From Nanosynbacter sp. (lineage in GTDB: Bacteria; Patescibacteriota; Saccharimonadia; Saccharimonadales; Saccharimonadaceae), in NCBI GenBank assembly GCA_015257705.1, contig JABZJR010000012.1, positions 1-12,990 of the forward strand: a stretch of DNA of 12,990 bases, given 5' to 3'. Below the pieces are notes generated by a model that saw only the letters and a list, made by a program, of their open reading frames with translations, was not told where the DNA came from and searched no databases. The position numbers were made by a program, and so were the translations under genes. Positions 5,998 to 11,507 of the stretch are shown here, piece after piece; the stretch's first letter is position 1, and the number at the start of each line of letters is the position of its first letter.

Positions 5998-7980
5998 TTA
6001 TTCGCGGCCAGGTATGGACAATTGCTGGCGCTTTTTGCGTAGCTCTTCCTCAATTTCAGCCAACGTCGGCTCGGAAGAATTTCTGGCTGGTTGTGGAATT
6101 TCTGGCTGGATCGTCGGGATTGCAGGTGTGGTTGGAGCTGGATTTTCTGGAGTTGCGATTGCGGCTGGATTTGAATCGACAATTTCGCTACTATTTTCAG
6201 CTGTGACATCTTCCGTCTTCTCTCCTGTGGCAATTTCAACTTTTCCTGAAGTCAGAGAATCTGGCGTTTTATCTTCGGGATTTTCAGCTTCCGCAGATTC
6301 TAATCGCTGCTTGGCGTCCGAACTATTTATACGAGGAATTTCCAAATAGAAAGTACTTCCCTCTTTATATTTGCTCTCAACTCGCAAATTTCCAGACATC
6401 GCCTCGGCTAAGCGGCGGCTCAAATATAGCCCCAAGCCAGTTCCGCCAATTTCTCGCGTGTCAGAATTGTCCACCCGATAAAATTTTTGGAATAAATGCG
6501 GAATATCTTCGGCGGGAATGCCAATACCGCTATCTTTCACGCTTACAGAAATCTGCTTATCGTCGCCGGTAATATTGACGACAACTTCGCCCGACGGCGT
6601 GTACTTGATGGCATTTTCAATCAGATTGCTAACAACCTCTCTAAAATGGTCGGGATCAATATTGGCATAAAAAATCGGCTGCAATGACTTCTCTTTACTC
6701 TCGCCAACGATGTCTGGCATAAAAATGTAATTAAGCTGCTTTTCATCAGCTTTTGTCGCTAAACCATCAAAAATATCCTTCAAAAATTCGTTTACGTTGA
6801 TGATCTTCGGGTTGTTTTTCATTCGCCCGTCTTCAACTTTGCTAATGTCGAGGAGATCTTGGAATAAGCGTCCCAAATGCTGGGCTGACTCGTGAGCTTT
6901 GGTGATGAAATCTCGCGCCTTTTCGTCAATATGTGCGGTGGCTGGGTTTAATGCCAGTCCCAAATATCCCTCAATTGACGCAACTGGCGTACGCATCTCG
7001 TGGCTGGCGGTGGAAATAAACTCGGCTTGCTCGCGTTCCTCGGCTTTTTCTTTGGTGATGTCGCGGAAAACTACGATAACTCCTTCGCCTTCAGTGTCGA
7101 CTGGAGAGCTGACAATTGAAACTAAAATTCGCTTTTCAGAGCTGGTTAATAGGAATAATTTATCGTTATGAGTTGGTTGGTTTTTTGATAAGGACTGGAC
7201 TATTGGATTTTCGAGGTCCTCTACGTCTTTTCCGTCTGAAGTAACGAGTTTTAAGACGCTTTTCCAGTTGAGTCCGAGCGCGTCGCCTTGGTCCCAGCCG
7301 ATGATTTGTTGAGCGGATGGATTTATCAGTTCGATGTTGCCGTCTTTGGAGATCGCCAGAACGCCGTCGTCGATGGCATTGATCACCACATCAGACTTAC
7401 TTTCAACGGCGGAAAGTTTATTCTTCAAGCTGGATGTGTTGTCGTCAGTTTTTTGGCGGCGAACCCATAGAACAAGACTGAAAATCAAAGGTAAAAATCC
7501 GAAGAAGAGGTAGCCGATGATGAATTGTATGTTTATTCCCTGTTGAACGCTGGTGGCTATAATCTGTAAAATAACCAAAAGCCCCATTATTCCTGAAATT
7601 ATTGCGCCGAAAAATCCTGCAAAAATTGCCACGATAATCCACATAACTAGGAATGGTGAAACGACTCCGCCGCTGGTGATTATGGTGGTCGTGGCGACGG
7701 TGACGGTTAATAGATATACGAAAATTCCGATTTCAATTTCGTGTTTTCTGGGAAGCCAAAAACATAAAATCAGCACAATTAAGCTGCCAATTCCTGCTAC
7801 GCCAGCCGCCAAATCTGAGACAGATAATCCGATTGGCAATTGATAGCCGGTCGGTATAAATCGCGCCCATGCATATAAAAGAATGATCGTAAAACAGCTC
7901 AGTAATGCCACTTCACACAATCTCCTCAGCCAAAATCTGGAAATTGCGTGAGGCTTAAAGTAAATCCCGCCCTTTTTCAT
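5998..7980 (-). CDS. Membrane sensor histidine kinase with PAS domain
   Basis: Polytopic sensor kinase, 660 aa from the start chosen here. Residues 19-173 hold about six membrane helices and almost no periplasmic loop, suggesting it senses within the membrane or cytoplasm. A PAS domain (about 195-308, VVINAIDDGVLAIS…VVFRDIT) precedes HisKA with FISTASHEMRTP (His327). The ATPase domain has the N-box (Asn456 in LIENAIKY), DSGIGI (483-488) and GGTGLGL (512-518). The tail (about 555-660) is Pro/Glu-rich and ends in a charged helix (AEIEEELRKKRQQL). The frame is open upstream to 8067, but ATG 7980 lies 6 nt after CATAAT, which has a TTGAGA -35 at 17 nt, and the longer form would overlap the promoter. 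First gene of the operon with the REC and pseudouridine synthase genes. Confidence 0.95.
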   Translation of the reverse strand: MKKGGIYFKPHAISRFWLRRLCEVALLSCFTIILLYAWARFIPTGYQLPIGLSVSDLAAGVAGIGSLIVLILCFWLPRKHEIEIGIFVYLLTVTVATTTIITSGGVVSPFLVMWIIVAIFAGFFGAIISGIMGLLVILQIIATSVQQGINIQFIIGYLFFGFLPLIFSLVLWVRRQKTDDNTSSLKNKLSAVESKSDVVINAIDDGVLAISKDGNIELINPSAQQIIGWDQGDALGLNWKSVLKLVTSDGKDVEDLENPIVQSLSKNQPTHNDKLFLLTSSEKRILVSIVSSPVDTEGEGVIVVFRDITKEKAEEREQAEFISTASHEMRTPVASIEGYLGLALNPATAHIDEKARDFITKAHESAQHLGRLFQDLLDISKVEDGRMKNNPKIINVNEFLKDIFDGLATKADEKQLNYIFMPDIVGESKEKSLQPIFYANIDPDHFREVVSNLIENAIKYTPSGEVVVNITGDDKQISVSVKDSGIGIPAEDIPHLFQKFYRVDNSDTREIGGTGLGLYLSRRLAEAMSGNLRVESKYKEGSTFYLEIPRINSSDAKQRLESAEAENPEDKTPDSLTSGKVEIATGEKTEDVTAENSSEIVDSNPAAIATPENPAPTTPAIPTIQPEIPQPARNSSEPTLAEIEEELRKKRQQLSIPGRE

Positions 7981-7986
7981 AGTTTT

Positions 7987-8015
7987 ATTATGGCGAATTT
8001 TCAGAAAAATCTCAA
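7987..8015 (-). promoter_or_regulatory. Promoter of the kinase-REC-pseudouridine synthase operon
   Basis: On the minus strand TTGAGA (8015-8010), a 17-nt spacer and CATAAT (7992-7987), then 6 nt to the ATG at 7980. Both hexamers differ from consensus by one base. It decides the kinase start and predicts a leaderless operon mRNA. Confidence 0.75.
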
Positions 8016-8025
8016 GTAATAAATG

Positions 8026-8034
8026 TGGTATAGT
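8026..8034 (+). promoter_or_regulatory. Extended -10 promoter of the small membrane protein gene
   Basis: TGG-TATAGT is followed by 6 nt and the ATG at 8041. It is an extended -10 with no clear -35. It shares the 60-base divergent gap with the kinase promoter. Confidence 0.65.
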
Positions 8035-8040
8035 AACTCT

Positions 8041-8511
8041 ATGAATCATGATCAGCATAATGACCAAAGTAACTCAGCTTTCAAGCGAACTGTGGTTTTT
8101 GTGATAATTTGTCTCATCTCGGCGAACCTCATTGGTGCCACGTCTGATATATTTAGGTCGTTCATTGGTCCTCTGGGTCACATCTTAGGGGCGTATGCTA
8201 TCATACTCGCTTGTATTTCAATCTATTGGTATAAAACTGGACGATATTGGATTACTGATAAAGTTTCAAAAGTCTTGGTTGCCATTGGATGTGCGACGGT
8301 CATATTTTATGTATTAGTCATCTTTTTACGATTCGGGCTATTTTTTCTCATTGCCAATAAAGATGTATTCATCGTAAAAGTCTTGTCGACTATTGGTATG
8401 ATCAATTTATATTTCTCTCCTATTGTAATTTCTCTGGTCGTTTTAATATATAGCTCTTGGGCTATGCTGTCTTATTATAAAAAGTCGACGTCTAACATAG
8501 AGAAAAAGTAG
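8041..8511 (+). CDS. Four-helix integral membrane protein (156 aa), function unknown
   Basis: No family recognised. After a polar, Asn/Gln/His-rich N-terminus (1-15) there are four hydrophobic segments at about 17-34, 45-63, 77-104 and 119-145, with a Lys-rich cytoplasmic-looking tail (YYKKS…IEKK). There is no signal peptidase site, so it is an inner-membrane protein. The frame is open from 8023, but ATG 8041 is 6 nt behind TGGTATAGT and its TATAGT would lie inside the longer form. It is divergent from the membrane histidine kinase over 60 bases. A small membrane partner of a sensor kinase is one possible role, but only the position supports this. The -35 of the following tRNA overlaps its stop codon. 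Confidence 0.8.
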   Translation: MNHDQHNDQSNSAFKRTVVFVIICLISANLIGATSDIFRSFIGPLGHILGAYAIILACISIYWYKTGRYWITDKVSKVLVAIGCATVIFYVLVIFLRFGLFFLIANKDVFIVKVLSTIGMINLYFSPIVISLVVLIYSSWAMLSYYKKSTSNIEKK

Positions 8512-8538
8512 ACAAGCCTTCCCTTTCCATGGTATAAT
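8509..8538 (+). promoter_or_regulatory. tRNA-Glu promoter with symmetric -10 region
   Basis: TAGACA (8509-8514), an 18-nt spacer and a perfect TATAAT (8533-8538) with TGG before it, an extended -10. The -10 box is flanked by two CCATGG copies, giving the inverted repeat TCCATGG-TATAAT-CCATGGA (8526-8545). Transcription would begin about 5 nt before the tRNA. Confidence 0.7.
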
Positions 8539-8550
8539 CCATGGAGTTAC

Positions 8551-8625
8551 GGCCCTATCGTCTAGCGGTTAGGACACCAGGTTCTCATCCTGGCAACCCG
8601 GGTTCGATTCCCGGTGGGGTCACCA
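8551..8625 (+). tRNA. tRNA-Glu, anticodon CTC
   Basis: 75 bases with encoded CCA (8623-8625). The acceptor stem is GGCCCTA with TGGGGTC (two G-U pairs). The D-arm region has TAGCGGTTAGGA, the anticodon stem is CCAGG/CCTGG (8577-8581, 8589-8593), the loop TTCTCAT gives anticodon CTC (8584-8586), and the T arm is CCGGG-TTCGATT-CCCGG. The body closely matches bacterial tRNA-Glu. It reads GAG codons. Confidence 0.97.
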
Positions 8626-8642
8626 ATAATAGTTAACTTATT

Positions 8643-8671
8643 AAAAAACATCTACATTAAGGTGTTTTTTT
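8643..8671 (+). terminator. Rho-independent terminator after tRNA-Glu
   Basis: An 11-bp stem (AAAAAACATCT at 8643-8653 with AGGTGTTTTTT at 8660-8670, one G-T pair) and a 6-nt loop, with the 3' arm ending in a run of seven T. The flanking A and T runs make it able to work in both directions, so it may also end the Nudix mRNA coming from the right. Nothing else was found in 8672-8782. Confidence 0.8.
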
Positions 8672-8782
8672 AATTTGTGCTTCAATTCTCAATATTCTTC
8701 AACTTTTCGTATATATACATGCTACAAACCGTACGTAGATGGTCTAGTTGATGATCTGTATGGCCTCATAACTAGGGACGAC

Positions 8783-9322
8783 CTAGAGTTTATAAAGTAA
8801 CAAATCCACCTCGTCCCATTCCTCAACCACTGTAGTCAAAGTATACATAGCGATGGTTTTGGCGTTGTCGTATATTTGTTCTGATGTAAGCTTCTTTAAA
8901 TCTCTCAAGTTAAAGAGGCTGATGTTGTTGGATTCGCCGCTAGCTATATCATGTATCGGATTTTCCGAAGTAATAAACGCATAACTTATGTCCGTGTGAT
9001 AATGCCCGCCACCAGCAGGATATGTGTGAATCGCGATCGGTTGAGGGTGTAGTTTCACTCCAGGCAATGAAGCAAGCCTATTGTAACGCGGCTGCAACAA
9101 TCTCAGCTGGTTTTTGTCGTAGCCAGATTCTTCGGCTATTTCCCGCAAGACCGCTTGCCACGGTGTCTCGTCCAGCTCGACATGCCCGCCAAATTGCAAT
9201 AACTTGTTTAGCTTGCGGTGCTTATGTAAAATAATCCGAGGTTCAGCACCCTCTGTTATTTTCACGATATATCCGCTAACACATATATCGTGCTGGCCAG
9301 GCTGGTTGTGTATATGAGGCAT
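8783..9322 (-). CDS. Nudix hydrolase (179 aa)
   Basis: Hydrolase of nucleoside diphosphates linked to another group; substrate not predictable. The Nudix box GX5EX7REUXEEXGU is complete at residues 46-68 (GHVELDE…REIAEESGY). Upstream strands (CVSGYIVKI…RIILHKHRKLNKLLQFGG) give the usual fold order. A His/Pro/Gly-rich segment around 92-111 (LHPQPIAIHTYPAGGGHYH) is distinctive. The length of 179 aa is slightly above single-domain Nudix proteins. The ATG at 9322 lies 7 nt after TAAAAT with TTGACC at 17 nt, hence leaderless. It stands alone, next to a second unrelated-looking Nudix gene on the same strand. Confidence 0.9.
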   Translation of the reverse strand: MPHIHNQPGQHDICVSGYIVKITEGAEPRIILHKHRKLNKLLQFGGHVELDETPWQAVLREIAEESGYDKNQLRLLQPRYNRLASLPGVKLHPQPIAIHTYPAGGGHYHTDISYAFITSENPIHDIASGESNNISLFNLRDLKKLTSEQIYDNAKTIAMYTLTTVVEEWDEVDLLLYKL

Positions 9323-9329
9323 ACTATAA

Positions 9330-9358
9330 ATTTTACTTTAATTGTGGTATGCGGTCAA
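9330..9358 (-). promoter_or_regulatory. Promoter of the first Nudix gene
   Basis: On the minus strand TTGACC (9358-9353), a 17-nt spacer, TAAAAT (9335-9330), then 7 nt to the ATG. Hexamers each differ from consensus by one base. Confidence 0.7.
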
Positions 9359-9369
9359 AAGGGTGCGGC

Positions 9370-9382
9370 AAAGGTAACCTTT
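9370..9382. promoter_or_regulatory. Small palindrome AAAGGT-A-ACCTTT upstream of the Nudix promoter
   Basis: Perfect 6-bp half sites around one base, 12 bp upstream of the -35 hexamer, a suitable place for an activator or repressor. The remainder of 9383-9545 contains no gene I can support. Confidence 0.3.
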
Positions 9383-9545
9383 AGGGCGGGTAGGTTATAA
9401 ATTGCGCTGCATGTGAGACGCCGCGGAAGTCTATAGAAGGACACTTTTTATTATTCTATGTTGATTTTCATGGGCGAATACGACCTTGATAGGTTTGTAC
9501 GAGCTGTATAATTGGGCGGTACGTGAAGTGAATGTGTATATGGAC

Positions 9546-10040
9546 TTATCGCTTGAGCATGCTTCTAGCAAAACTCCTTACTGAGTCAAATGTGTCATAT
9601 TCATCTATTAAACTCTTCCTTGTCACCCATCTAACATCGTGAACTTCCTTATACTGTGCGGTAATCTTGTCAGAATCATCAGCCTCAAGAGCAAATACCA
9701 TATCAAGATGGATATGTTCAACGTCTTTCTTGCTTTTTGGTATAATTTGATACATCAAAGCGTACGGTCGTGGAATTTGCGCCTCTTTTATATCTTTTAG
9801 GGCTAGATCGTTTTCATCATCTTTTATCGGTATGGCCATTACGCCAGTTTCCTCGTAAACTTCGCGTATAGCTGCCTCATGCGGAACTTCGTTGTCTTCA
9901 ATATGACCACCAGGGGGCAGCCACTTATTTAAGCCTTTATGATGGATAAGTAGCATTTTGGTACGGTTTTTATTAACAGTATATCCTGTTGCGGTAAAAT
10001 GTTTTTTATGATCTTTAGTATTTTTGAAAATTGCTTTCAT
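9546..10040 (-). CDS. Nudix hydrolase (164 aa)
   Basis: A complete Nudix box at residues 45-67 (GHIEDNE…REVYEETGV). The LLIHHKGLNKWLPPGGHIE lead-in is typical of MutT-like and NTP-pyrophosphatase members of the family; the substrate is not predictable. Residues about 90-130 hold PYALMYQIIP…HIHLDMVFALEA, the later strands of the fold. The start is firm: GGAGG lies 10 nt upstream, and the ATG overlaps the TAA of the aminotransferase remnant as TAATG. So unlike the first Nudix gene this one has a Shine-Dalgarno and looks like a former second gene of an operon. No strong promoter is seen directly before it; TTGTCT-16-CAAAAT within about 10200-10235 on the minus strand is a weak candidate. Confidence 0.9.
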   Translation of the reverse strand: MKAIFKNTKDHKKHFTATGYTVNKNRTKMLLIHHKGLNKWLPPGGHIEDNEVPHEAAIREVYEETGVMAIPIKDDENDLALKDIKEAQIPRPYALMYQIIPKSKKDVEHIHLDMVFALEADDSDKITAQYKEVHDVRWVTRKSLIDEYDTFDSVRSFARSMLKR

Positions 10041-10174
10041 TATACGTTTGCCTCCATACTTTTTACTGATTTGACTATTAACGCTAAGTCGTCGCTCGTT
10101 AAATCTTCGTGAGTTGGTAGCGTAATAATTTTGCGTAGCGGACTTCCACTGTTAGGACAATCTGACGCAAATTT
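10040..10174 (-). pseudogene. C-terminal remnant of a DegT/DnrJ/EryC1-type PLP aminotransferase
   Basis: Between the Nudix gene and the nucleotidyltransferase gene a 44-codon open stretch ends in TAA (10042-10040). It reads DCPNSGSPLRKIITLPTHED followed by a helix-forming end. The order CPN-x(7-9)-I-x-LPTH then an acidic helix is the signature C-terminus of DegT/DnrJ/EryC1/StrS sugar aminotransferases. A stop (10175-10177) closes the frame upstream and there is no in-frame start suited to it, so the PLP-binding part with its Lys is gone. The final codons carry the GGAGG that serves the Nudix gene, which may explain why this end persisted. Assignment is from remembered family pattern. Confidence 0.7.
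10051..10055 (-). promoter_or_regulatory. Shine-Dalgarno GGAGG of the second Nudix gene
   Basis: GGAGG on the minus strand, 10 nt before the ATG at 10040, inside the aminotransferase remnant. It decides the start and shows that this genome also uses leadered translation. Confidence 0.75.
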
Positions 10175-10239
10175 TTAAATATTGGCATTCTATATAGAGG
10201 TTTAATTTTGAAACGGTATGTATCGGAGACAAATTGATT

Positions 10240-10974
10240 TCAGCCATCTAGATAATTTTCCCAAATTTCCTGTAAGTCCCTGCTAAACCCCGGCAAAAGC
10301 CGCTCGTTTTCGGCGCGGTTTTTGATAAATTCGTAGTATTTTCGCTCTTTTTCGTGGATGTCGCCCGCAAAAAATAGCTTTAGAATTTCATCATTTCCTT
10401 GTATGTCTAGCTCTTTATATATACTGTGCGGTGAGTTACTCGCCGCGCGTGCATTCGCCAGCTGCTCAATAAAGCCGCGGTAGCATTTGTACGCCTGCCA
10501 ATTTTCGCCGCGACGGCGGTGCTTGATGTAGCGCAACGAGCCCATCATCACGTCGAAATAATCGTGCTCGGCGCGTGGTTCTGTCCATTTTTTGAATTCA
10601 ATGCTAGGCTTCTGTGGTTTGTTGTTTTTTAAAATGAGTCTAGAGTTTGGAAAAAACTTGACCTCACTAGGTAGCGAAAACCCAATGTCAATTTTATGAA
10701 ACGGGCTCATACCGCTCAGACAAAAAATTCGGGCAATTTCATGTTCATCATTCTTAATCGTGTAGACCGCGCTCAAGCCAAATTTATCCGCCAAACTTTT
10801 ACGAGCGTAGGCTTCGGCGGCGGCTGGGTGCGGCGAGGTAGCGGTTAAGTCAATGTCAGAAAGTTCATCGCTCTTTTCTGTTGCTCGTGAGCCAAAAAGA
10901 TGCAGTTCGGAAATGTGGGGGTTGTCGGTAAGCGCTTTTATAACTTCATCTAAAGATGTATGGCTATCTCTCAT
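10240..10974 (-). CDS. Pol-beta-superfamily nucleotidyltransferase (244 aa)
   Basis: Transfers a nucleotide to a small molecule or macromolecule; the acceptor is unknown. The catalytic signature is intact: LFGSRA (26-31), the Asp pair Asp40/Asp42 in SDIDL, and a third carboxylate Asp96 in HKIDIGF. The remaining 140 residues are mostly helical, with a basic patch YIKHRRRGENWQAYK near 148-162, and look like a substrate-binding domain. The layout resembles aminoglycoside-type adenylyltransferases more than the small MNT proteins of MNT-HEPN pairs, but no specific resistance enzyme is recognised. The ATG overlaps the TGA of a short upstream ORF (ATGA), with GAGG 4 nt before it, so translation is probably coupled. 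Confidence 0.85.
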   Translation of the reverse strand: MRDSHTSLDEVIKALTDNPHISELHLFGSRATEKSDELSDIDLTATSPHPAAAEAYARKSLADKFGLSAVYTIKNDEHEIARIFCLSGMSPFHKIDIGFSLPSEVKFFPNSRLILKNNKPQKPSIEFKKWTEPRAEHDYFDVMMGSLRYIKHRRRGENWQAYKCYRGFIEQLANARAASNSPHSIYKELDIQGNDEILKLFFAGDIHEKERKYYEFIKNRAENERLLPGFSRDLQEIWENYLDG

Positions 10975-11075
10975 AGACCCTCTCTAACGTAATAGCCTCT
11001 CAGTTTGCTTAAATAAGCTACTATCTGAGCTCTGATGCCACTAACCTCGTGTCCGATGCCGATCGTTGCTCTCAT
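10971..11075 (-). CDS. Short ORF (34 aa) coupled to the nucleotidyltransferase gene
   Basis: Not recognised. From ATG 11075 it encodes a 34-aa basic peptide containing GHEVSGIRAQ and a helix-prone end (VAYLSKLRGYYVREGL). AGGAG lies 8 nt upstream (11084-11088), a good Shine-Dalgarno. The stop TGA overlaps the nucleotidyltransferase ATG. The frame also opens at ATG 11111 (46 aa) and at GTG 11129, but those lack a ribosome binding site and the GTG overlaps the REC gene. It could be a leader peptide controlling the downstream gene, a small partner protein, or a degraded gene end. The REC gene stop is only 43 bases upstream of this start, so all may be one transcript. Confidence 0.5.
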   Translation of the reverse strand: MRATIGIGHEVSGIRAQIVAYLSKLRGYYVREGL

Positions 11076-11118
11076 AGAAGGATCTCCTACAAGATTGTTC
11101 CTACTAATCATAATATTT

Positions 11119-11499
11119 TTAGTCGTCACTACTCATCTGCTTGACGACATCTATCAAATTCCGCGGCGTAATGTCAGCCTTAATTAGATATCCGTCAACA
11201 CGACTCATGACGGATTTTCGTGAAGCCTCATCCTGCTCAAAATTGGTCATAATCAGAATCTTACTATTCGGAACCAAATCGACATTGTTGTTTCTCAGCG
11301 CGTCTAAAATCTGGTCGCCGCGTTGCTCTGGTAGCATCAAATCTAAGATTATCAGGTCAAAGTTCTGGTTGCGCGCCGCCACTAGCCCGTCATTTCCGTC
11401 AACCACCCACGTCACGTCATATCCCGCTTTTTGCAGACTTCTGACGTACATTTCACCAATAAATCGGTCATCTTCCACGCATAAAATTGTCTTTATCAT
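11119..11499 (-). CDS. Stand-alone response regulator receiver (REC) protein
   Basis: A single 126-aa REC domain of CheY type with no output domain. The acidic pair Asp10/Asp11, phosphoacceptor Asp53 (IILDLMLP), Thr85 and Lys107 (YLIKA) are all present. The partner is the histidine kinase just upstream: the gap is 8 bases, and the kinase stop TAG is part of the Shine-Dalgarno (TAGGAGG, 4 nt before the ATG), so translation is tightly linked. With no DNA-binding domain the phosphorylated form should act by binding another protein, or serve as a phosphate relay or sink. Confidence 0.95.
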   Translation of the reverse strand: MIKTILCVEDDRFIGEMYVRSLQKAGYDVTWVVDGNDGLVAARNQNFDLIILDLMLPEQRGDQILDALRNNNVDLVPNSKILIMTNFEQDEASRKSVMSRVDGYLIKADITPRNLIDVVKQMSSDD

Positions 11500-11507
11500 A
11501 ATTCCTC

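Noticed and set aside
8772..8786. CTAGG-N5-CCTAG inverted repeat at the first Nudix stop
   Set aside because: Only 5-bp arms and no T-run on either side; not a credible terminator.
9486..9512. TTGATA…TATAAT promoter-like pair on the + strand
   Set aside because: The spacer is only 15 nt, and downstream there is only a 37-codon frame antisense to the Nudix gene.
10240..10974. Nucleotidyltransferase as the toxin or antitoxin half of an MNT-HEPN pair
   Set aside because: The protein is about twice the size of MNT proteins and no HEPN-like gene is adjacent; the neighbouring short ORF lacks an Rx4-6H motif.
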